This document shows positions 1 to 7,553 of a stretch of 11,702 bases of DNA, piece after piece (the stretch's first letter is position 1; each line of letters opens with the position of its first letter). The DNA is from Gammaproteobacteria bacterium (GTDB lineage Bacteria > Pseudomonadota > Gammaproteobacteria > Steroidobacterales > Steroidobacteraceae): assembly GCA_030039615.1 (NCBI GenBank), contig JASHVF010000030.1, positions 1-11,702 of the forward strand. The letters run 5' to 3'. The position numbers and the translations under genes were made by a program. The notes under the pieces are model-generated. The model ran no database searches, was not told the origin of the DNA, and was given only the letters and a program-made list of their open reading frames with translations.

Positions 1-767
<767 letters not shown>

Positions 768-784
768 GCGCGGCAGGCGCCAGC

Positions 785-1249
785 ATGCAGGCTGCGCGCC
801 GCCCGGCTGCCACCGCCGCGAGCGGCTATTCGGGCACGCCGCTCGCCGGCAAGCTCGGCATCCGCGCGGGCTGCCGCCTGCACCTGCGCGGCGCACCGCC
901 GAACTATGCGGCGCTGGTGGCGCCGCTGCCGCCGGGGGTGCGCGTGGTGCGGCGCATTTCTGCCGACACCGACCTCATGCACGTGTTCGCCACGCGGCGC
1001 GCCGGGCTCGCGCGTGCGCTCGCCGCCAGCCTCGCGGCGATGCGCGCCGACGCCGCCATCTGGGTGAGCTGGCCGAAGAAGTCCTCGGGCCTCGCGAGCG
1101 AGCTCACCGAGGACGTGGTGCGCGAGCTGGCACTGCCGCTCGGGCTGGTCGACATCAAGGTCTGCGCGGTCGATGCGACCTGGTCGGCGCTGAAGCTCGT
1201 GGTGCGCAAGGAGGCGCGCGCACGCCTCACGAGGACCCGCGGCCGATGA
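785..1249 (+). CDS. DUF3052-family protein (function unknown)
   Basis: This is a 154-residue protein without signal peptide or membrane segment. It resembles the DUF3052 family by eye: a start block SGYSGTPLAGKLGI (about residues 13-26), a central Rossmann-like stretch, WPKKSSG (96-102), and a strongly conserved-looking end block from TEDVVRELALPLGLVD to KVCAVDATWS (108-134). I know of no biochemical function for the family. The ATG at 785 was chosen because it lies 17 nt after the icd stop and leaves about 12 residues before the family core; the ribosome site is poor (GCAGG). The same frame is open far upstream, but there it merely shadows icd. Its last bases form an ATGA overlap with the Nudix gene, so translation is probably coupled. 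The Arg/Lys-rich C-terminus (from about residue 141) is variable tail. Membership of the family is likely; its role next to icd/aceK is unknown. Confidence 0.82.
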   Translation: MQAARRPAATAASGYSGTPLAGKLGIRAGCRLHLRGAPPNYAALVAPLPPGVRVVRRISADTDLMHVFATRRAGLARALAASLAAMRADAAIWVSWPKKSSGLASELTEDVVRELALPLGLVDIKVCAVDATWSALKLVVRKEARARLTRTRGR

Positions 1250-1875
1250 GCGCGCCGCGCACCGGCGCCGTGCTCGAATGGGCGCGCAAGGTCCAGGCGA
1301 TCGCGCAGAACGGGCTCGCCTTCAGCCGCGATCCCTTCGACCGCCAGCGCTACCAGGAGCTCGAGCAGCTCACGGCGACGATGCTCGCCACCGAGCTCGC
1401 GGCGCCGCTCGCCACCGTGCGCTCGTTCTGGGAAGGCGAGCGCGGCTACGCGACCCCGAAGGTCGACGTGCGCGGCGGCGTGTTCCGCGGCGACCAGGTG
1501 CTGCTGGTGCGCGAGCGCAGCGACGGCCGCTGGTCGCTGCCGGGCGGCTGGGTGGACGTCAACGACGCACCCTCGGCCGCCGTGGCGCGCGAGATCCGCG
1601 AGGAGTCGGGCTACGAGGCCCGTGCCGTGAAGCTCGCCGCGCTGGTCGACAAGAACCGCCATGCGCACCCGCCTGGCGTGCACCACATCTACAAGCTCTT
1701 CTTCCTGTGCGAGCTGACGGGCGGCAGCCCCGCGGTGAGCGCCGAGACGGATGCGGTCGGCTTCTTCCCGGTGCACGCGCTCCCCGAGCTCTCCACCGGG
1801 CGCGTCATCGCCGCGCAGATCGAGCGGCTCTACCGCCATCAGCTCGATCGCTCGCTGCCGACCGAGTTCGACTGA
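1246..1875 (+). CDS. Nudix hydrolase with N-terminal NUDIX_N-type domain
   Basis: A 209-residue cytosolic protein. Residues 1-65 form a helical N-terminal domain like that of nucleoside-diphosphate-X hydrolases; residues 70-200 are the Nudix fold. The Nudix box is at 101-123: Gly101, then Asp107 in place of the usual first Glu, then the metal-binding REIREESGY at 115-123. The preceding SLPGGWVDV is typical of the subgroup that cleaves ADP-ribose or similar dinucleotides to AMP plus a phosphorylated partner, but the substrate cannot be read from sequence. The start ATG overlaps the DUF3052 stop as ATGA, with a GAGGA about 10 nt upstream (1231-1235). aceK follows after 21 nt, so the four genes look like one transcription unit. 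Family assignment is secure; substrate assignment is inference. Confidence 0.93.
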   Translation: MSAPRTGAVLEWARKVQAIAQNGLAFSRDPFDRQRYQELEQLTATMLATELAAPLATVRSFWEGERGYATPKVDVRGGVFRGDQVLLVRERSDGRWSLPGGWVDVNDAPSAAVAREIREESGYEARAVKLAALVDKNRHAHPPGVHHIYKLFFLCELTGGSPAVSAETDAVGFFPVHALPELSTGRVIAAQIERLYRHQLDRSLPTEFD

Positions 1876-1896
1876 CACCGCAGGCCCGCCTCGCCC

Positions 1897-3603
1897 ATGG
1901 ACTGCGCCCGCCACCTGGTCGAAGCGTTCGCCAACTACAACGCCGAGTTCCGCGCCATCACGCGCCGCGCACCGCTGCGCTTCGACGCCCGCGACTGGAA
2001 GGGCAGCCAGCGCGATGCCGTCGAGCGCATCGAGCTGTACGACAGGTTCGTCAATCAGACGGTGGCCGAGCTCGGCGCGGCGCTCGGGGACGCGGCGCTC
2101 GAGCGCGAGCGCTGGCGGCAGATCCGCGCCGAGTTCGCCGCGCTGATCAGCGCGCTCCCCGATCCGGAGTTCACCAAGACCTTCTTCAGTTCCATCACCC
2201 GCAGGCTGTTCGGCACCGTGGGTGTCGCGCCCGACATCGAGTTCGTCGCGACCGACCTCGACCCGCTGGCCGCCGTCGAGGGCAGCGTCGGCACCAACAG
2301 CTACGTGAACCACGGCTCGCTGGCGCTGTTGTTCGAGGACCTGCTCGGCGACGTGCGCTTCCGCTCGCCGTGGCGCGATCTCGACAAGAGCATCGCGCAC
2401 GTCGCCGGCGAGGTGCGCGCCTACCTCGAGGCGCGTGGCGAGCGCCGCGCGGTCGAGCGCGTCGAGGTCATCCGGCCGGTCTTCTACCAGGTGTCGCGCG
2501 CCTACATCGTCGGACGGCTGCTGGGGCGGGGACTGCTGGCGCCGCTGGTGATCGCGCTCAAGAACACCGACAGCGGCATGCTGGTGGATGCGGTGCTGCT
2601 GGCCGAGGACGACGTCAGCATCGTCTTCGGCTACACCCGCTCCTACTTCCACGTCGACCTGGAGCGCGTGGCCGAGGCGGTGGTGTTCCTGCGCTCCATC
2701 ATGCCGCGCAAGCCGGTCAGCGAGCTGTTCACGGTGCTGGGGCGCGCCCGCCAGGGCAAGACCGAGCGCTACCGCGAGCTGGTGCGCCACCTGGAGCGCA
2801 CCCAGGATCTCTTCACGCACGCCGCCGGCGAGCGCGGGCTCGTCATGGTGTGCTTCACCCTGCCCTCCTTCGACGTGGTCTTCAAGGTCATCCGCGATCG
2901 CTTCCCGCCGCCGAAGACGGTGCTGCGCGAGGAGGTCATCGCCAAGTACCGGATGGTCTTCATCCACGACCGCGCCGGCCGCCTGGTGGATGCACAGGAG
3001 TTCCGCCGTCTGCGCTTTCCGCGCGCGCGCTTCGACGCGGAGCTGCTGGCCGAGCTGCGGCGCGAGACCGCGCGCACCGTGCACGAGGACGGCGAGGACC
3101 TGGTGTTCGACCACGTGTACATCGAGCGGCGCATGGTCCCGCTCAACCTCTACCTGCGCAGCGCCAGCCCCGCGGCGGCGGTCGACGCCGCGCTCGACTA
3201 CGGGCAGTGCATCCGCGACCTCGCCTGCACCGACATCTTTCCGGGCGATCTGCTGCTGAAGAACTTCGGCGTCACCCGCCACGGGCGCGTGATCTTCTAC
3301 GACTACGACGAGCTCGCGCGCGTGACCGACTGCAACTTCCGCGATCTGCCCGAGGCACAGAATCCCGAGGACGAGATGCGCGGCGAAGCCTGGTTCTACG
3401 TCGCCGACAACGACGTCTTTCCGGAGACCTTCATGCGCTTCCTCGCCTTCGGCGAGGCCGAGCGCTCAGCGCTGCTGCGCGTGCACGGCGAGATCCTCAC
3501 CGCGAAGTTCTGGCGCGACGTGCAGCTGCGGCTGCGCGAGGGGGAGGTGGTCGAGGTCCTGCCCTACCACGCGCACCGCGTGCGGGTCGCCAGCAGCGGC
3601 TGA
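1897..3603 (+). CDS. aceK: Isocitrate dehydrogenase kinase/phosphatase AceK
   Basis: AceK phosphorylates Icd to inactivate it and dephosphorylates it to reactivate it, setting the split of isocitrate between TCA cycle and glyoxylate shunt. The 568 residues match the usual length (about 570-600). An N-terminal regulatory domain fills about residues 1-310, and a kinase-like domain follows. By alignment to the E. coli protein from memory, the key residues are kept: Lys330 (E. coli 336, ATP), Asp365 (371, in RLVDAQEF), Asp451 and Asn456 (457, 462, in FPGDLLLKNFGV) and Asp469 (475, in FYDYDE). SIVFGYTRSYFHVD and YIERRMVPLN are further family signatures. The ATG has only a weak ribosome site; coupling to the Nudix gene is plausible. 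Unlike the classical aceBAK operon, the neighbour is the substrate gene icd, and no aceA/aceB is visible. Its 3' end is overlapped antisense by the sod frame. Confidence 0.97.
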   Translation: MDCARHLVEAFANYNAEFRAITRRAPLRFDARDWKGSQRDAVERIELYDRFVNQTVAELGAALGDAALERERWRQIRAEFAALISALPDPEFTKTFFSSITRRLFGTVGVAPDIEFVATDLDPLAAVEGSVGTNSYVNHGSLALLFEDLLGDVRFRSPWRDLDKSIAHVAGEVRAYLEARGERRAVERVEVIRPVFYQVSRAYIVGRLLGRGLLAPLVIALKNTDSGMLVDAVLLAEDDVSIVFGYTRSYFHVDLERVAEAVVFLRSIMPRKPVSELFTVLGRARQGKTERYRELVRHLERTQDLFTHAAGERGLVMVCFTLPSFDVVFKVIRDRFPPPKTVLREEVIAKYRMVFIHDRAGRLVDAQEFRRLRFPRARFDAELLAELRRETARTVHEDGEDLVFDHVYIERRMVPLNLYLRSASPAAAVDAALDYGQCIRDLACTDIFPGDLLLKNFGVTRHGRVIFYDYDELARVTDCNFRDLPEAQNPEDEMRGEAWFYVADNDVFPETFMRFLAFGEAERSALLRVHGEILTAKFWRDVQLRLREGEVVEVLPYHAHRVRVASSG

Positions 3604-4206
3604 GCGCGCCAGCGCCGCCAGCACGCCGTTGGCGAACTCCCAGTTGACCAGCTCCTCGAGAAAGCTGCTGACGTAGGCGGCGCGCCGGTTCTGGTGATCG
3701 AGATAGTAGGCATGCTCCCACAGGTCGAGCGCCAGCAGCGCCGGCTCGCCGTGGGTGAGCGGCGTCTGCGCGTTGTGGGTCGCGCGAATCTCGGGCGCGC
3801 CGTCGCGCCACACCAGCCACAGCCAGCCGCTGCCGAAGTGGGCGCTCGCGGTGGTCTTCCACTTGTGAGCGAAGCGCTCGTACGAGCCGAAGCGCTTGAC
3901 CAGCGCCTCGCCGATGCGCCCGTGGGCGGCACCGCCGCCGCGCGGGCGCATGGAGCGCCAGAAGAGATTGTGGTTCCACACCTCGGCGGCGTAGCGGTAG
4001 AGCGCGTGATGCGCCGGACTGCGCTCGGTGACCCGGATCAGCTCCTCGAGGGAGAGCTGCTCGAGCGCGGTATCGCGCGCCAGTGCGCGCATGCGATCGA
4101 AGCACACGCGCTGGTGGCGCAGGAAGTGGAATACCACCGAGTCGCGCGACATGGCTGGCTCGAGATCGGCGAAGTCGTACGGCATGGCCGGGCTCTCGAC
4201 GTTCAT
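3466..4206 (-). CDS. Fe/Mn-family superoxide dismutase, divergent, with antisense-overlapping C-terminal tail
   Basis: A member of the iron/manganese superoxide dismutase family (superoxide to O2 and H2O2), with no signal peptide, so probably cytosolic. All four metal ligands are present: His27, His79 (AAEVWNHNLFW), Asp161 and His165 (DLWEHAYYLD). FGSGWLWLVW (124-133) and LVNWEFANGVLA (187-198) are also standard. It departs from the E. coli enzyme at second-sphere positions: Tyr34 becomes Cys35, Gln69 becomes Glu75, and His31 becomes Gln32. The family normally ends near residue 195-200. Here the frame continues to 246, residues 202-246 lying antisense to the 3' end of aceK. The ATG at 4206 is chosen over Met8 because AAGGAG sits 5 nt upstream. 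It follows the S9 peptidase gene by 62 nt. Activity is uncertain because of the substitutions. Confidence 0.88.
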   Translation of the reverse strand: MNVESPAMPYDFADLEPAMSRDSVVFHFLRHQRVCFDRMRALARDTALEQLSLEELIRVTERSPAHHALYRYAAEVWNHNLFWRSMRPRGGGAAHGRIGEALVKRFGSYERFAHKWKTTASAHFGSGWLWLVWRDGAPEIRATHNAQTPLTHGEPALLALDLWEHAYYLDHQNRRAAYVSSFLEELVNWEFANGVLAALARSAAAGDPHAVRVVGQDLDHLPLAQPQLHVAPELRGEDLAVHAQQR

Positions 4207-4211
4207 GGAGA

Positions 4212-4217
4212 CTCCTT
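4212..4217 (-). promoter_or_regulatory. Ribosome binding site of the sod gene
   Basis: On the minus strand this reads AAGGAG, a near-perfect Shine-Dalgarno sequence, 5 nt before the ATG at 4206-4204. It fixes that ATG rather than the internal Met8 codon as the start. Confidence 0.75.
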
Positions 4218-4268
4218 CCTCGCACAGCGGCGTCCCAGTTCGACCCGCGCGCCGCGCGGCGGTTCCGC

Positions 4269-6365
4269 TCAGCGCGTGGTCGCCGTGCCGCTGCGCGCTG
4301 TGTCGACGGGCGGCTGCGGCTGCTCGCCGAGGTTGGTGCGCAGAAACTCCGTTACCTTGCGATACAGTGTGAGGCGCATGTCCGGCTGCAGCAGGCTGTG
4401 CTCGCCGTGCTTGATGAGCACCAGCTCGTGCGGCACGCCCGCGCGCGCGAGCTCGCGGTCCATCGCCCTGCTCTGCTCCGCGAGCACGGTGTAGTCGTCC
4501 TCGCCGTGCACCAGCAGTACCGGCACGCGGATGCGCGCGGCGTGCGCGAGCGGCGACTCGGCCTTGAGCGTCACCGGGTCGGTGCCCATGGCGTCTCCGG
4601 CGGAGTCCTTGCCGCCATAGAAGCGCTCATCGTCGACGGCCATCTGCGACATGTCGCTGACGCCCGCGATGCTCACCGCGCAGCGGTACAGCGCCGGCTC
4701 CTTCTCGACGCCGGTGAGCGCGGCGTAGCCGCCGTAGCTCCAGCCGACGATGCACATGCGCGCCGGATCGGCTACGCCGGAGTCGATCAGCCAGTGGGCG
4801 CCGGCGGTGATGTCCTCGTGCATGATCGTGCCCCAGGCCTGGTGCCCGGCCTCGCGCCACTGCTGCCCGTAACCGGTCGAGCCGCGGAAGTTGAGCTGCA
4901 GCACGGCGTAGCCACGCGTCGCGATCACCTGCACCAGCGGGTCGTAACCCCAGTGATCGCGAGCGTAGGGTCCGCCGTGCGGCAGCACCACTGCCGGCAG
5001 ACGCTTGCCGGGCTCCGCACCCGGAGGCAGCGTCAGATATCCCGGAATGGCGATGCCGCCCGGGCCCGGCACGGTGATCGGCCGCATGGGCGCGAGCTGC
5101 GCCTGCTCGAGCCCGACGCCCTGGCGGCCGAGCTCGGTGAGCCTGCCGCTCACGGTGTCGAACAGATGAAAGCGCGGCGGCATCACGTCGCTGTAGGAGA
5201 TCGTGACCAGTTTCGATCCGTCGCGGCTGGCATCGACCACCACGTGGTAGGCGCCGGGGAGCTCGCGCTCGAGCTGCCGCTCGACGGCCGCGGCATGCGG
5301 GTCGGTGAACCAGGTGTGCGGTCGGTCGGTCTCGTAGACGAAGCCCGCGACGTGACGGTCGAGCGGCCACTCGAGGATGCCGCCGACGTCGACGTCGGGG
5401 ACCGAGAACACCAGCTGCATGGCGCTGCTCTGCGCCTCGAGATCGATCTGCCACACGGCGGTGCGTCCCGCCCAGGGCGCGAACACCAGCAGCTCGTTCG
5501 GCTGCGCCGCGAAGGCGAGCGGATCGAAACGCTTGCGGTCGAAGCGCCTGAACTCCTCGAGCGTGCGCCACGGCGCGTTCGGACCGGTGCGCGCGACGTA
5601 CACGCCGGTGTCGTCACGAAAGCCGTAGCCGAAGCGCACCACCCCCGCCTGATCGGCGGTCCAGTCCATGACCGGCGGGCGCGCGGGAACCTCGAGCTTC
5701 AAGTCGCCCCGATATACGTCGAAGCGGTAGACCGCGGGAAAGACGCTGCCGGCATCGCCGAGCTCGATCAGCACGTGGTTCGGGTCATCGGGCAGCCAGT
5801 GCACGATGCGGTCCTGGAACTGTGCGTGCGCGGCCGGCGGCAGCCGGGCGAAGAAGGAATTGCGGAACAGCAGGCGCGGCGAGCGACCGTCGGCGTCGAT
5901 CGCCAGCAGCCGCGAGGCCGGGAACAGCCGCTCGGGATTACCGCCGCGCACCACGCCCTCGAGGTGGCACAGCATCCGGTCGTTGGTCTTGAACTCGCAG
6001 CGGGTGACGCTGAGGTCGCCGGTGTTCGCATTCAGCACGGTGCGCTCGCGTCCCGAGGCGAGCTCGCGCACCACGATGCGGCGCTGGCCCGCCACCGTCG
6101 CGACGTACACGAGCTTGCCCGCGTCGGGCGAGATGTGCGGGCTGTCCATGCCCGGCGCGGCGGCGAACAGCTCGAGCGGCAGCGAGGAGTCGGAGGCGGA
6201 CGGCAGAGCGAGCGCCAGCTCGCGCGGCGGCTGAGTGGCGAGCGCCGGCGGGGCGCCGGGCGATGGCGTGCCGGAGAGCGGTCGCGGCGCGGCCGGCGCC
6301 TGCTGCAGCGCGAGGAGGAGCGCCGCGCCCAGTAAGCGCGCGAAGCAGCTCCCGAACCGCGCCAT
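4269..6365 (-). CDS. Secreted S9-family (prolyl oligopeptidase-like) serine peptidase
   Basis: A 698-residue exported serine peptidase of the S9 family (acylaminoacyl peptidase/DPP-like branch), expected to cleave short peptides in the periplasm. Residues 1-26 form a Sec signal peptide: Arg-containing start, core LLGAALLLAL, and cleavage near APAAP. Residues of roughly 45-410 look like a beta-propeller lid (for example SPDAGKLVYVATV). The C-terminal alpha/beta hydrolase (about 420-680) has the oxyanion motif HGGP, nucleophile Ser543 in GWSYGGY, Asp624 in HGEDDYTV and His656 in KHGEHSL. A perfect AGGAGG lies 6 nt before the ATG. It starts 15 nt after the PLP-enzyme stop, so it probably shares that transcript. 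Exact substrate specificity cannot be read. The last 20 residues are a Pro/Thr/Ser-rich tail beyond the fold. Confidence 0.95.
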   Translation of the reverse strand: MARFGSCFARLLGAALLLALQQAPAAPRPLSGTPSPGAPPALATQPPRELALALPSASDSSLPLELFAAAPGMDSPHISPDAGKLVYVATVAGQRRIVVRELASGRERTVLNANTGDLSVTRCEFKTNDRMLCHLEGVVRGGNPERLFPASRLLAIDADGRSPRLLFRNSFFARLPPAAHAQFQDRIVHWLPDDPNHVLIELGDAGSVFPAVYRFDVYRGDLKLEVPARPPVMDWTADQAGVVRFGYGFRDDTGVYVARTGPNAPWRTLEEFRRFDRKRFDPLAFAAQPNELLVFAPWAGRTAVWQIDLEAQSSAMQLVFSVPDVDVGGILEWPLDRHVAGFVYETDRPHTWFTDPHAAAVERQLERELPGAYHVVVDASRDGSKLVTISYSDVMPPRFHLFDTVSGRLTELGRQGVGLEQAQLAPMRPITVPGPGGIAIPGYLTLPPGAEPGKRLPAVVLPHGGPYARDHWGYDPLVQVIATRGYAVLQLNFRGSTGYGQQWREAGHQAWGTIMHEDITAGAHWLIDSGVADPARMCIVGWSYGGYAALTGVEKEPALYRCAVSIAGVSDMSQMAVDDERFYGGKDSAGDAMGTDPVTLKAESPLAHAARIRVPVLLVHGEDDYTVLAEQSRAMDRELARAGVPHELVLIKHGEHSLLQPDMRLTLYRKVTEFLRTNLGEQPQPPVDTARSGTATTR

Positions 6366-6371
6366 CAGCCC

Positions 6372-6377
6372 CCTCCT
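6372..6377 (-). promoter_or_regulatory. Ribosome binding site of the S9 peptidase gene
   Basis: On the minus strand this reads AGGAGG, a full match to the anti-Shine-Dalgarno core, 6 nt before the ATG at 6365. It is among the strongest sites in the window. It lies in the short gap after the upstream PLP-enzyme stop at 6381, which suggests efficient independent initiation within the operon. Confidence 0.75.
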
Positions 6378-6380
6378 CGC

Positions 6381-7553
6381 TCAGGACCCCGCGGCAGCCA
6401 GTGCCCGCGTCACATCCTCGACCAGATCGTCGAGGTCCTCAAGTCCGACCGAAAGCCGCACCGTTCCCGCGGTGATTCCCGAAATCTTCTGCTCGGCGGC
6501 GTTGAGATCGCGCGCTCCCATGATGTGCGGCGTGACGATGAGCGATTCGCCCGAGCCGAGGCTCGGGGTGAGCGCGAACAGCTCGAGCGCATCCGCGAAG
6601 CGCCGGCAGGCGCCGTCGCCGCCGGCGAGGTCGAAGCTGACGATCGTGCCGAAGTCGCGCATCTGCCGTGCGGCGAGCGCGTGCTGCGGGTGGGTCGGCA
6701 GCCCCGGGTAGTGTACGCGCGCCACCGCCGGATGCGCCGCCAGCAGCTGCGCGATGGCGAGCGCGCTGGCGCACTGCGCGCGGTAGCGCACGAAGTAGGT
6801 CTTGAGGCCGCGCAGGATCAGGAAGGCGGCGTGCGGATCGAGCGTGCCGCCGAGCACGCTGAAGTCGGCGCGCAGGGCGCGGATCAGCTCGCCGCGGGCG
6901 ATGACCGCGCCGCCGAGCACGTCGCCCGCCCCGGAGGCGTACTTGGTGAGGCTGTGGACGAAGACGTCCACGTCGTACTCGCCGTGCTGGTGAAAGCCGG
7001 CGAAGGTGTTGTCCATGACGGTGAGCGCGCCGGCGGCGCGCGCCGCGCGCGTGAGCGCCTCGATATCGGCGATCCGGGTGACTGGATTAGTCGGGCTCTC
7101 GAAATGCACCAGCCGCACCGGCTGCGTGGCGAGCACGCGCTCGATGCCCGCCGTGTCCTCGATCGAGAGCAGCGTGTGCGTCACGCCGAAGCGTGCCAGC
7201 ACGCGCCGGATCAGCTGGCGCGTCGGGCCGTAGCCCTCGATGAAGGAGAGAATGTGATCGCCCGAGCGCGTGAGCGCGATGAGCGCCTGGGAGATCGCGC
7301 CGGCGCCGCTCGCCGTGACCAGGCAGTCCTCCCGGTCCTGCAGCTGCGCGAGCAGCTGCTCGAGCTCGCGGTTGGTCGGGTTGCCAGAGCGCGTATAGAA
7401 GAAGCCCGGACGCTCGCCGCGCAGGAACTCCTCGGTCGCCGCGACGCTCTCGAACTCGAACTTGACGCTCTGGTAGATCGGCGGCACGAGCGCACGGTTG
7501 CCCGGCGGCAGCTCGACCGGCGGCGGGTGATTGACGCGTGTGGGCTTCTTCAT
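6381..7553 (-). CDS. Cys/Met-metabolism PLP-dependent enzyme (cystathionine gamma-synthase/lyase or methionine gamma-lyase family)
   Basis: A 390-residue fold-type I PLP enzyme of the trans-sulfuration family. The cofactor lysine is Lys204 in HSLTKYASG. Asp181 in VMDNTF pairs with the pyridine nitrogen, and Tyr108 (GYGPT) is the stacking/general-acid tyrosine. FYTRSGNPTNRELE (52-65) carries the Tyr/Arg that reach the neighbouring subunit's phosphate. Several spots differ from textbook members: GAGD after the lysine instead of GHSD/GHGD, AGFHQHGEYDVD after DNTF, and SLGSGESL instead of SLGGVESL. It could be a gamma-synthase, a beta/gamma-lyase or an acylhomoserine sulfhydrylase-like enzyme; motif reading does not decide. 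The ATG at 7553 overlaps the omega-amidase stop as ATGA and has no ribosome site of its own, implying translational coupling. The same frame is open upstream but only shadows neighbours. Confidence 0.92.
   Translation of the reverse strand: MKKPTRVNHPPPVELPPGNRALVPPIYQSVKFEFESVAATEEFLRGERPGFFYTRSGNPTNRELEQLLAQLQDREDCLVTASGAGAISQALIALTRSGDHILSFIEGYGPTRQLIRRVLARFGVTHTLLSIEDTAGIERVLATQPVRLVHFESPTNPVTRIADIEALTRAARAAGALTVMDNTFAGFHQHGEYDVDVFVHSLTKYASGAGDVLGGAVIARGELIRALRADFSVLGGTLDPHAAFLILRGLKTYFVRYRAQCASALAIAQLLAAHPAVARVHYPGLPTHPQHALAARQMRDFGTIVSFDLAGGDGACRRFADALELFALTPSLGSGESLIVTPHIMGARDLNAAEQKISGITAGTVRLSVGLEDLDDLVEDVTRALAAAGS

Noticed and set aside
904..3282. A 792-residue open frame antisense to aceK and the upstream genes
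   Set aside because: It is exactly in codon register with aceK on the opposite strand, the phase that stays open in GC-rich genes. The product is a low-complexity mix rich in Ala, Arg, His, Val and Glu, with no recognisable domain, while aceK itself is unambiguous.
1278..3647. A 789-residue + strand frame spanning the Nudix and aceK genes
   Set aside because: It is an Arg/Ala/Pro-rich alternative frame of two well-recognised genes, with no domain and no ribosome site.
3590..3660. Bidirectional terminator between the convergent aceK and sod genes
   Set aside because: No hairpin followed by a T-run was found on either strand, and the two coding frames overlap, leaving no intergenic space.
4207..4268. 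Terminator or operator in the S9-sod gap: a 12-bp palindrome CGCCGCGCGGCG (4250-4261) and a 6-bp stem with 3-nt loop (4245-4259)
   Set aside because: Short all-GC palindromes are expected by chance in DNA this GC-rich. There is no T-tract on either strand, and no -35/-10 pair could be read nearby.
4083..6335. A 750-residue open frame on the + strand opposite the S9 peptidase
   Set aside because: It is in register antisense to a clear S9 peptidase with signal peptide and catalytic triad. Its composition is Arg/Ala/His/Val-rich and resembles no protein family.
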